This document shows positions 33,726 to 44,400 of a stretch of 64,000 bases of DNA, in pieces. This DNA is from Strigamia acuminata (lineage: Eukaryota > Arthropoda > Chilopoda > Geophilomorpha > Linotaeniidae), in the NCBI GenBank assembly GCA_949358305.1, contig OX442316.1:1984001-2048000 (forward strand), written 5' to 3'. The first letter of the stretch is position 1, and each line of letters opens with the position of its first letter. A model generated the notes under the pieces. It was not told the origin of the DNA. It saw only the letters and a list, made by a program, of their open reading frames with translations, and searched no databases. The position numbers and the translations under genes are program-made.

Positions 33726-35094
33726 GGGCCTTTTCGGTTATGTTTTAGTCATTTTTCGGCTTTTTGTTCACCGAAATGCAAACAATTTTCATTGACCCGC
33801 CATTTGAGGGCTGAAAATGGTTCAAAATTTCTCGGTTTATGACCGAGTGTGTAAGGTAATCTTTTCTTGAAACCAACGACAATATCAAAATTTTATGAGC
33901 AAAATTCGTGCATTGTATAATTGTGATCGAACGACGAACAATTTGCAACGTAGATTGGTGAAATGCTACAAAACGTCAGCCGAACTCGAGCTTAGTGAAA
34001 CATCGTGGATGCACGACAGCGTCGTTGATCATTATATTTTTCGCTGACCTAAGCGGCCGTGCGTCGTCGTCGCGGAGACTTTCGCCCTATAGTTGCGAGT
34101 AAATTTGTATTCCCCATTTGTAAATCATACAATCATTTTAATCCTATTTAGTCTCACCTTGCCTAATCTCCGCCCCACCTCCGGGGCCCCTTTTTCATTG
34201 TCCCGCCTTGATAAATGACGTTTTAATGGGCGCAAACACAATGGGCGCGAGGTAAATGTTGGTTGTTACCGGAGAATTGAGAGATACCGTATTTTTCTCA
34301 CGGGATCCGAGGGATTAGGAGTCAAAGAGTTATCTGGAGGAAGGAACCTCATCTCAAAGTCATTTTGAAAGAAAATGGCTGCTGGAGATGTCACGAATGT
34401 CATCTAGTTTGGCATGTGCTAACCGCAGAACCGCTCCGTGTTGCATGAATGAGTGGGGGGGTTCCTAGGCGTTTCCCCCCCCCCCACACCCCACCTTTGG
34501 CTCGTGGGAACCGGTCGCGAATTTGTTGGATATTTTTATTTCGTTTGGGAGATTTTGATTGTTTTGTATTTTTGTTTTTGTTTGTTACAATGGCGCAGCA
34601 TGGCGGTTTTAAATTGGTTGTTTTTTGTTTTTTTATTTTGAGTGTTATTGTATTCATGATGGGAGAATAAAGAGAGAATTTGTCATTCATGGCACCCTTT
34701 AGTGATCGGGCTAATTAGTTTCAAGTGACCGGTCGATTTGCATGAGAATGGTTGGCTTTTTGATGGGTGGGTTCGACGGGGGTTTTGGGGATCGGTGCGG
34801 GCGGTGGGCGACTTGATGCGGCGAGAGATTTGGGATTTTTACGGATAAAATTGAAAAGTGGATTTTTTTAAAATTTCTTTTTGTAAATTTGAGATGAATA
34901 AATTAAATTAATAAGATATGGATGCTTGTGATTATTTTTTGTTTATTTTCTATGTAAAATTAGAAAATATATAAAAATAGTGTGTTGCCGGTGTTTGTGC
35001 ACTTGTGCCGTTCATTCATAAATCGAAAGGTCCAAATTGAACTTTTTCCGGGTTCCTTGTAGCATAAATTATGCCTGTGTAATTATTTTTTTGG

Positions 35095-35450
35095 TCTAAT
35101 ATTGTATTTTTTTCCCCTAAAATTGGAATATTTTTGCCTAAAATTGGATTTTTTTTGCTTAAAATAGAATTTTTTTCGCCTAAAATAGAATTTTTTTTGC
35201 TTAAAATAGAATTTTTTTTGTCTAAAATAGAAATTTTTTTGCCTAAAATAAAATTTTTTTTGCCTAAAATAGAATTTTTTTATCTAAAATATAATTTTTT
35301 TTGCCTAAAATATAATTTTTTTGCCTAAAATAGAATTTTTTTGTCTAAAATATAATTTTTTTGCCTAAAATTGTATTTTTTTTGCCTAAAATTGTATTTT
35401 TTTTGCCTAAAATTGTATTTTTTTTGCCTTAAATTGATATTTCTATTGTA
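35095..35450. repeat. Minisatellite, TTTTTTTGCCTAAAATAGAA units
   Basis: About 18 copies of a 19-20 bp unit with core GCCTAAAAT and a T run. The plus ORF is a repeat translation (KIEFFLP-type). Confidence 0.92.
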
Positions 35451-35559
35451 TAATAAATAATTTTTAACTTAAAAAAAAATATTTTTTTTCTAACAATCAA
35501 ATTTTTCAAAAAATTTTCAAAAGTTTCTGTGTATTTAATTAAAAAACAGATAAATACCG

Positions 35560-35930
35560 TTTGGACGGTGTTTTCTGACCCACGCCGCGGATGATTAACC
35601 ACGTGCGGCAGATGAGATTGAATCTGCGTCGAAAGCTAAAAGTGACAAATACGAGAAAAAGCAATTAAGCGAAGATCAAACTTGTTAGCGGAAGAAATGT
35701 GATGGATCACTCGTGCGGCAAATCCCACTTAAATACCAATTGACGCGTTTCCGTCGAATACAAGTGGACCCCCGAGTTCGGAAATCACTTTTCCCGGCAG
35801 GGTTTCACTCGGCACGTGTGCTCACGCTCCTGCTTATCGCAGTCGGGACACGGCGCCCATTGTGACCGCGCGCCACGTGTTGATGGTTGCTGTCCCTTCG
35901 CCTCCTCATGAATAGCAAATGAATCAAGGT
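35560..35930. promoter_or_regulatory. GC-rich candidate regulatory island
   Basis: About half G+C in an AT-rich setting, non-coding in every frame by eye. It holds three CACGTG E-boxes (at about 35600, 35814 and 35874), a CAGATG E-box followed by GATT, and TTATC/AGATCA GATA-like sites. Inference only. Confidence 0.3.
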
Positions 35931-36518
35931 TTTCAATTCACGTTTTAAATAGATCCTATCTGCATTTCATAGCTAATTTCTTTCGATTTGACACTTGGCC
36001 TTTTAGTTACAAATAAATTACGCGATTTTTTCGATATTTCTAGGGGAAACAATGAGTAATTTTGATGAAAATACGAAATAAATGAAAGCACGGGAAATTG
36101 CGTTCGATGCTGCCGCGCGAGACGAGGGGTCGTCGGCAGGTGGGAAGTGGTTTTCCCGTGGGTTTGAGTCGGGGCTGGAAATGTGGGAAAATTGGGAAAA
36201 TTTGGTTTGGGAATGGAATTTAATGGTTTATTTGGTTTTGAAAATGGTGTTATGACAAGGTGGTGTAGATAGATAAGGGAAATTGATTTTTCTTAAGACC
36301 GAATAAGAATCCGGTCGATAATGCAGCGGCGAGCCCGTTAGAAAATGTTAATTTTTCATAAAATGTACAGTATTTGGCTGTGATTTTCATCTTGCCTTAT
36401 ACTCTGATGCCCTAACCTGCAATTTCCACCTCCAAAAGTGTTTTTATTTCTTTTTGATCTAAAACTTTGTTTCTAAAAACTCGTTGAAAAATAAAAGGTT
36501 AAAAAATTGAAAAATTAA

Positions 36519-36730
36519 TTTGTTTCCGCGCTACTTTTGAATTCAATCGCAATTATTTTCGCCGTACTCTTTCGACAAATAACAAATTGGTTAAATGTCT
36601 TCATAAACATGAAATAATCAAAGAATGTAATCATTTGCATAGATTCTTGGAAAATGTTTTTGGCTTGTGTGGGGGATGAAATATGGTCCAGTTTGGGTGA
36701 GTAGGGGTTTTTTTTAAAGGTTGGTACTGC
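36519..36730. repeat. Dispersed repeat, copy 2 (first copy near 28320)
   Basis: Same ordered blocks as 28320-28530. Lies just beyond the 3' end of the small secreted peptide gene. Confidence 0.7.
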
Positions 36731-36838
36731 TAGAAGTTACGTCTGAAATGTGTGTTGAAAAATAAATTGACAAGTTTTCTTAATTTTAAATTATTTATTC
36801 ATTTCCTTATAATTATATATTATAGGGCTCTATTTTCT

Positions 36839-37285
36839 CTAATTGTCTTTCTTCTCTTCTTTCACGCACGAACACGGGATGGGGAACCCTTTACAAACAC
36901 GTACATAGCCTTTATCGCAACGACCAGAGAAGTAGGCAGAGGCATAACAATATTCAGCCGCCATTGCTAATAAAAGTAATATGGTAATAATATTATTAAT
37001 AATAATAATGAAAAGTTATACAGCGGGGTGATAAAAATTCCCTTTTCTTTGCTTCAAGCTTTGCTACAGAAATGAGTTTTTAACTGAATCCACCAATTGT
37101 CAGAATTGTGACATCAACAAAACCATATGTCCGCACAAAATGTCTATGTTTTTGCACCCTTTGGTGGAAACTGTTGAAAACACTCATCCTTGGAGACGAG
37201 TTTGAAGATAAAGCGAAAAGTAGAATATTTGTGCAAACTTACCAATAAATGTTAGAAGAACGAACAAGATTGTTAGATATTTCAT
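36839..37285 (-). CDS. Small secreted Cys-rich peptide (56 residues), two exons
   Basis: Exon 1 is 37285-37243 and exon 2 is 36966-36839 on the minus strand, joined by a GTAAGT donor and a TTATTAG acceptor in matching phase. Exon 1 encodes MKYLTILFVLLTFI; the joined sequence continues AMA|AEYC, an ideal signal-peptidase site. The mature peptide of about 39 residues has five cysteines (pattern C-x8-C-x7-C-x6-C-x-C) and a Lys-rich tail, and ends in TAG. A TATA box lies 80 bp upstream, and AATAAA (minus) lies about 45 bp downstream. The layout resembles secreted antimicrobial or venom-type peptides, but the cysteine pattern fits no family I know and the odd number is unusual. Function is unknown. 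Confidence 0.78.
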
Positions 37286-37364
37286 TTTTTTAAACGAATT
37301 TCAGATACGAACGATGTTTTTTGTTGGATGTCACTGCTGTAGTAGCTGCACTACTTGTATACAG

Positions 37365-37372
37365 TATATATA
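37365..37372 (-). promoter_or_regulatory. TATA box of the small secreted peptide gene
   Basis: TATATATACTG on the minus strand, 80 bp before the start codon. Confidence 0.65.
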
Positions 37373-37529
37373 GAGATATATTATTAATGGACAGCTGTAA
37401 TAAATTCTATTCAATTGATTTTATGGAGAAGAATATCAGTTTTAATAGCCCGAGTAATTAAAACGAATTTAATGCAAATAAACAACAAGAGGACCCAATT
37501 AACTATATCTACACAACTATTGAAATATA

Positions 37530-37705
37530 TTAATAATATATAAAAATATATAAAATATATATAAAAATATATAAAATATATATAAAAATATATAAAACAT
37601 ATATTAAAAATATATAAAACGTATATTAAAAATATATAAAATATATATAAAAATATATAAAATGTATATTAAAATATATAAACATAAAATATAAATAATA
37701 TACAA
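37530..37705. repeat. AT simple repeat (AAATATATAAAATATATAT)
   Basis: Low-complexity runs of TATAAAAATATATAAAATAT. The ORF on the minus strand is not credible. Confidence 0.85.
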
Positions 37706-37969
37706 TTTTATAAAAATGACAATTTTTTTTAAACAAAAGCTAAGTTGTATGTATATCCAATGTTGAGAATAAGTTGTGACAAAAAGAAATATTTCTATTT
37801 CTATTTCTATAAAATTAAACAATGTTTTTTTTTTTTTGTTTTTTTTTTATTTTAGAAAAAAAAATGTGTTTTAGTTTTTCCAACGTTGTGAATATGTTGT
37901 GATAAATAGTATAAATATTAATATAAAATTGACAAATTTTTTTTAGCAAATGGTCAATAATAATGACCG

Positions 37970-38258
37970 CTCTCGGCCGCGGCTACTATTCGAGGGCGGC
38001 TACAATTTAAACGCAGCTCTTATTTGAAGAATGCTCTCATTTTTGTTTGTGTTACCTTCATTTTGCATTTGGAACGAGTCAAAACAAACGTAAAGAAACG
38101 TTCCTTCATTTTGTTTCGTCTTCCGTTTTTAACGTTCTAGAATAATGGCCGCGGCTACTATTCAAGGGCGGCTTTTACTTCACACCGACCGCGGCTAGTA
38201 TTCGAGGGCAGTTACAATTCAAATGTGGCTCTTAATTGCGGAAATGTACACGGTATTT
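37970..38258. mobile_element. Degenerate MITE, TACCGTA superfamily, GCCGCGGCTACTATTC words
   Basis: Contains repeated CGGCCGCGGCTACTATTCGA, GGGCGGCTACAATT and the inverted end ATGTACACGGTATTTTA on the right; the left terminus is not recognisable. Confidence 0.7.
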
Positions 38259-38754
38259 TAACTACATCCACTTTTTACACCTACCGTATCTTCACTTTGT
38301 GTAATAAAATGGAACAAATGCAATTGTAAAAATATTACACAGACAGAAAAACCCTTACCCGGAAACATTTTTGGTGGCAAAGTTGATTGTTTTCTCACTA
38401 GATGCCACCCATTGTCAAAATCTATTCCATTTCCCAAACAATGTCATTTTTTTTCAGTATAGTTTTGTGTTTCATGAATAAATGTGCATACATTTCTCAT
38501 TTTTTTAGACATGAATAAATTTATGTGGAACAACTCTAACTTCCACGTGAATTTCCACTGAATTTCAGCAAGACGCATCCTTCTGATTTGCATTTACAAC
38601 GCAGTGTCTAACATCCTTTCACCCTACTGCCCTGCCCTGCAAACATAGTTTCAAGTTTCAACCTCACCAAACAAGGATTCTTAGGAAAAACCCCAAACAT
38701 CTTTACACAAGAAATGATGAAAGCAACAATTTCTCATTCTATGCTAATTAACTT

Positions 38755-39270
38755 AAATATAACATAATTATAACATAAATATAACATAAATATAACATAT
38801 ATATAACATAAATATAACATAAATATAACATAACATAAATATAACATAAATATAACATAACATAAATATAACATAAATATAACATAACATAAATATAACA
38901 TAAATATAACATAACATAAATATAACATAAATATAACATAAATATAACATAAATATAACATAAATATAACATAAGTATAACATAAGTATAACATAAATAT
39001 AACATACCGTACTGCCTTATTTAAACGCCCGGGCGTTTAATTTTTTTGGGTTGACCGGTAAAGTCGGTTCGGGGCGGCACACGGTGCAATAAACGCCGCC
39101 CAACCCCGGCGTTTATTCGGGCCCGGCGTCTAAATGAACCCGGGCGTTTAAATGAGGTAGTACGGTAAGTATAACATAAATATAACATAATTATAACATA
39201 AATATAACATAATTATAACATAAATATAACATAAACATAACATAAACATAAATATAACATAAATATAGCA
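38755..39270. repeat. AACATAAATAT minisatellite interrupted by a MITE
   Basis: More than 35 tandem copies of an 11-bp unit AACATAAATAT (with a 5-bp AACAT variant), interrupted at 39007-39165. The long minus ORFs (IYVIFMLYLCY repeats) are repeat translations. Confidence 0.95.
39007..39165. mobile_element. MITE, TACCGTA superfamily, CGCCCGGGCGTTTAA subtype
   Basis: Left CCGTACTGCCTTATTTAAAC, right TTTAAATGAGGTAGTACGG, with GCGTTTATTCGGGCCCGGCG words inside. The surrounding repeat reads continuously once the element and one TA are removed, proving a TA target duplication. Confidence 0.92.
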
Positions 39271-39612
39271 TAAAATCAATATACAATGTTACAACAATGC
39301 AAGAAACATGTAACATCAACAATTCACACGATGACAATGTAATTTCAACATCGTTGCAACAATTGTGCAGTCGTAGGCCTAATTTATAATTGGCCCCCTA
39401 GTGGCAAATTAGTAAAACGCTCTTACTGTGTAATGTTTTTTACGATCCGATTATTTCAAAGTAATGTTTGTCTGCTGACCGAAATGCAGAAATTAGACCA
39501 CGCCTTTACAAGGTCACCCGAGGGAGATACGACCTAGGGACACCTTTAAAGGTCACCTGGAAACCTCGCAAATAAAACAACAACAGTTCACTATCACTAT
39601 TTAGCAGGTCAC

Positions 39613-40318
39613 GTGTCCTCAGCGTCGAATTCCTCGAATTTCACTCGCCAGAACGACGATAAAACGAAGGAAAACGATTCGGCGTCGTTGCCCGGAATCA
39701 GAACTATTCAGTTTTGTACAAAGGCGGCAAACACGTCGGAAAATCGAGAAATAATATTTAGGTCATCAGATTTCATGTTTGCTGTCATGGCCACTAGGTA
39801 GATGCGGGTGAGGTGTCGTCCTCCCTGTGCCTGGAGCATGACGTAATCGTTTCCGCGTTAGAAAAATACGAAAAATCAAATATATTTGTTGTTTTTTTAT
39901 TTTTATTATTTTCTCGTTATTTGTACAATAAATTGTTACAAAATTATATTACAGAAGAGAAATTACTTTTTGTTACAATTACCATTGTTGTTACTATTTT
40001 TTTTATTTTTTTTTATTTTTATTATTGTTATTTAATCTTTGGTATTCTTACAGAAAAAATAAAATCCTCATATTTCAAGGATGTGATGTGACATTCCATC
40101 AGTTGGGTCAATCACTACCAATGACCAGCAGCTTCGGGCCAAATACCTCTTTTCTTAGTCCCGGAAGTGGGTCAGATAGGAAAGAGGTGATCAGCGAAAG
40201 TTGGACGGAAACAGGCCTAACTACTTCCGGGAACATTTCAGTTCAAACATCAAATTCAAAAATCATACTAACAATTTTGTCCTCAAACCATCAGCAAAAT
40301 GGCGGAGGGATGAACTAA
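39613..40318. other. Possible exons of an unrecognised gene
   Basis: Two stretches have coding-like composition. 39613-39801 is open on the plus strand with a donor-like CTAG|GTAGAT at its end, and is also open on the minus strand (GGRHLTRIYLVAMTANMKSD) with a TGA at its end. 40070-40318 (plus) is Ser/Gly/Thr-rich, follows a TTCTTACAG acceptor and ends with a stop. I cannot assign a family or even the strand. Confidence 0.25.
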
Positions 40319-41449
40319 GCATGGGTCAACAAAGGGCCCCGGCTGCTTAGCACCTCCGCTACCCCGTCCGGAGACCGGAGAAATCCATTGGGCAATCAAA
40401 CACCGGGACGGATTTATAAGTTCTCGAAGTTCAGGAGAGGGGCCCCATGGTGGAGGCCCCAGTGGGGGCCCAGAGGGGGTCCCAACAATTTCAAAAAAAT
40501 GAAAATTTAATACTAAAGTTTGCACTAAAGTATTTCAGATAAAGATTTGCAAATGGGCCCCATAAAAGGGCCCCACTGACCACAAATCCAGCTCTGATCA
40601 AATATTTTATTGTGTAGTCATGCCTTTGCAAAATGGCACTTTGTAATGGAGAATAGAGATATTCAGAAACTGATTTACACTTCCCTAATGTGAATTTTGC
40701 ATTTTAATTTCACTATTCTTACAAAATTGTACCATTATGGTATAACCGTCTCGCTAACCGAGGAACTAAAACCAAACTCCAATCACTCAGCAAAGCAAGC
40801 AGAATTACTGCCACTATTTTCTGGTGGGATTAAAAAAAGGTTCGGGAAATCTATGCATCAAATAATGCTTAGTTTTGTTCAACAATGAGCGATTCCGAAG
40901 TTTCTCCTTTGTACTTTTCATTTTGCTCTGCTAAATGCAAAGGTTCAATTATTGAAAATGCAATGACTCAATTGTTTAATCCATATTGCCATTGTTGAAA
41001 ATTCTATTGTTATAAAATTCAATTGCATTGTTGAAGATTCTACAATAGTTGTTGATTGTTGAAAATTCTATTGTTATAAAATTCAATTGCATTGTTGAAG
41101 ATTCTACAATGGTTGTTGAATTGTTGAAAATCTAAAATTGCATTGTTGAAGTTTTCAATTGTTAAAAAAAAAATCCAAGTTGCATTGTTTAGAGATTCAA
41201 TTGTTGAAAATCTAAATTAAATTAAAGATTTAATTGTTGAAAATACAGTTTCTGAATACCTCTATTGTAGAATTTTGTAATAAAAAAATAATTGAGATAT
41301 TGTTGGTAAAATTTCTGTCTATTTCCTTAACTTCTCACAAGGCGGGGATGATAAATTAAAATTGGTTTGATTTACAAAAAAAAAATAAAACAAAACAAAA
41401 TAAACCCAAACAAAATTTTAAAAATTAAAAAAGAATCCACAAAGAAAAA
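40319..41449. other. Intergenic DNA with a GGGGCCCC-rich repeat and a minisatellite
   Basis: 40326-40600 has several GGGCCCC-type words (GAGGCCCCAGTGGGGGCCCA), as often found in hAT-related repeats. 40960-41240 is a degenerate repeat of TTGTTGAAAATTCTATTG units. Otherwise nothing. Confidence 0.5.
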
Positions 41450-44400
41450 TCACAATCCTTTGACATGTTCTTCGCAACTTGCCTCGTCGTACCACGGAGT
41501 CGATCCGTCGCCATTGTTCTCGCGCCTTTTCATTACAATCTCCTTCGGCACGTGCTTAAGATCATACGCCAATCCCATCTTGGCCCACAAGTCAATAAAC
41601 ACAGTGGACATGTTGATCTTCCAGCCCCATTCTGATGCCGAGTAATCCCATGGAAAAGTGTGGTGGTAGTTGTGGTGGCCCTCACCGAGAGTACAAATGG
41701 ACACCATTTTGTTTTCAGCTGGATTTATCGTCCTAGATAAAAGAAAGAGTCATAAATATACAAGCTAAAGCTTTTAGAGAAATAATTAAAATATGATTGG
41801 TTCAATCGGGGTTGGACTGGGAACAAATTTAGTACCGGGAAATTTGAACAGGTCGGGCAACTAAAAATTTCAGACTTAGTCCGCCATTTATTAGAATTTT
41901 CACTCGCTACCGCTAGAGCACTCTTGGGTATTGTGGAAATTGTCTATTGTCAGGACAGTAATGCAATAACGTGATTAAGAAGTTATGTCATTTCAACATT
42001 GAGTTGCACCAATGGAGCAGTGTGCAAATTGCACAGGGTTCTGCTTGTTGATAATAAGATTGGACATTTTATATTTAATGAGAGTTTTTTAAATAGATTA
42101 TGTCATCGATAACAAGTTGGAATCATCCGATCAGATCAGGAAGCACGTGAAGACCGGATGAGTTGGAACTCGTATGATTTTAATCGAATGATATGATATC
42201 ATGTGTGATGTATCAGATGTACATTTGCCATACAATATTTACTTTTATTCAGGAAGGACACTATGATAACCAGAAAAGCATTCTACTTTAAACGAAGACC
42301 AAAAAGTTAGAAGACAATCTTTTCTTAATACTTTTTGAGACCTTATTCTAGAAAAAGCTTCTCTCCACCTCAGTTTGTGACTATAATTTTCAGGGGGTAC
42401 AACAATCAGAATCTGCGTGTCAGAGATTCGAATCTTTCATAGGATTCAGATGGGATTCGGTTGGGATTCGGGAAGATTTAGATGATTATTTTAATGAAAA
42501 AGTCGAAAATATTTAAACTTTTGTCCAATTTTCGACAAAAAATTCAAAATTTTTATAAAATGTAAAGATTCGGGATTCGGAGATTCGGGGATTCGGAACG
42601 GGATTCGAAAGTCCATGTCAGAGATTTGGTTAAATGTTGTACCCCCTGATAATTTTACTGGGTGAGAGAATTCACGTGTACATACTTGTCGTACGGCTTA
42701 TCACCCCACATATGGGCTGCACTGTTGACCAGCCATGTGGTGTGGAGGATGATGGTGTACCGAAGAATGGAACATATGAAAAAACCGTTCCAAACTGATT
42801 CATTCCATAAATAGTTGGGTGCGTAGGCTGGTATGATGAAACACATAAGGAGAACAAGTGGTAAATACACTCTGAAAAAAGTAAAGATAAAATTAGTGGA
42901 TGATGAAAAAGCCGTCAAGCGTAGAAATATTTCATAAAAGAGACCCGGCAGCGGTGGTTTTGACCATTCTGATATTCAGTAACTTAGCTAGAGCTTTTGC
43001 CGCCTGAGGCGTTTCCTGAGTTTGCTGCCTGAGGCGTTTTCTGAGTGTGCCGCCCAGGGCATTCCCGAGTTTGCCTCCCGGGGCGTTCTCAGAGTTTGCT
43101 GCCCAGGGCGTTTTAAAACAATATAGAGAGAAATAAAATTGTAACGCGCGTGAAAAGTGCTGCATGGGGCAGACCGCCCTCTCTGTCACTGCTGACATTG
43201 CAAAGTGCTAAAAATTTTGGGCACAAAATGGTGGAAAATGCACTGCAGGATCTCTTTTAAAGATTCAGTTGTGGGAGCATGTTTTTACTTTTTTTGGTAT
43301 CTTACAACAGGGTCAGCTAGTAAATCACTCATGTCAACAGTTCTTCCTTTGCGAAGCACGTCGGGATGCTTTCTAGTCAGCAGCCAGCCCATATGTGCGA
43401 AGAAGAATCCACGCTTGGCGTTGTGGGGATCTGCATCCGTCTCGGAGAACTTGTGGTGAACCCGATGATCACGCGACCATTCGTAGATGTGATTCTGCAG
43501 ATTAAAAAATCGTTTCATTAGTTGAGAAATACTTAATTCGACTGTTTCAGTTTGAATTTGTACCCTTAGAAATGCGACATAAAATATTAATTCTAAATTA
43601 CACTTCAAGTGAACACTATTTGCCCAAAAATCCACTAATTCTCATTGGTCAGAGCCGTAAAATTCAATAAGAATATCTGACAAAGGCTTCTAGAAATAAA
43701 AGTGCCTAGGACCTACGGAAGTCTTAAAGTGGTCCTGGGCCTCCACTCGCATCAGCAAAAAGCTGCGATAACTTGAAACAAAGGTCGAAGAAGTGACCAA
43801 AGCCCAGTAACAAGTAAGATGATCACTTGATCCTTCAATTCGGATCAACCCACTGGCAAAGCAACCAACCAATGAGAATTATTGGATTCTCTGAACGGAT
43901 AGATATTATTTGACGTGCTGGATAGCTGTAGAGGAAGCAATTGCACTATCGTTACCATCCTGGATGCATCCGTGAAGTCTGGCCCAGTTTTAGGCCATGA
44001 GACTGACTGATGAGACCCATTTTCAGGATCTTATAGATCGTGGACAAAAAAACTTCCCTTCAGTTTAGCTGTTTTAAGTTTATCTACCAGGTGACATAAA
44101 AATCCATTGAGATTCAATGACATCAATCTTGACCTGGTCTCTCGTCTTTCCCTAACAACAGTATTAAAAGATAGACCGGGCAAATAATGATAGATAAACT
44201 TAAAACATCTAAACTGAAGGGACGTTTTTTTTGTCCATGACTACATTTGAACACAACTAATAGGATAGATATAAATCTCTTGGTGACAGCTTACTCAACA
44301 GGTTTTGACATACGATACTGGACTGAAAAAAATTCAAACCAGAAGGCTTTTAAATAGAGATAAAACCTGATCAGCTAATCCAGTTAGGAAAAGGTTTTAC

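Larger units (their letters stand above)
33726..36518. other. Intergenic DNA downstream of the TAL-like gene
   Basis: No coding region recognised. Contains a GC-richer stretch at 34000-34100, a poly-C run at about 34480, a minisatellite at 35095 and a GC-rich segment at 35560. Any of these could be regulatory. Confidence 0.4.

Noticed and set aside
35134-35328. ORF of KIEFFLP repeats
   Set aside because: Repeat translation of a T-rich minisatellite.
38734-39005. Minus-strand ORFs rich in LCYIYVIFML
   Set aside because: Repeat translation of the AACATAAATAT array.
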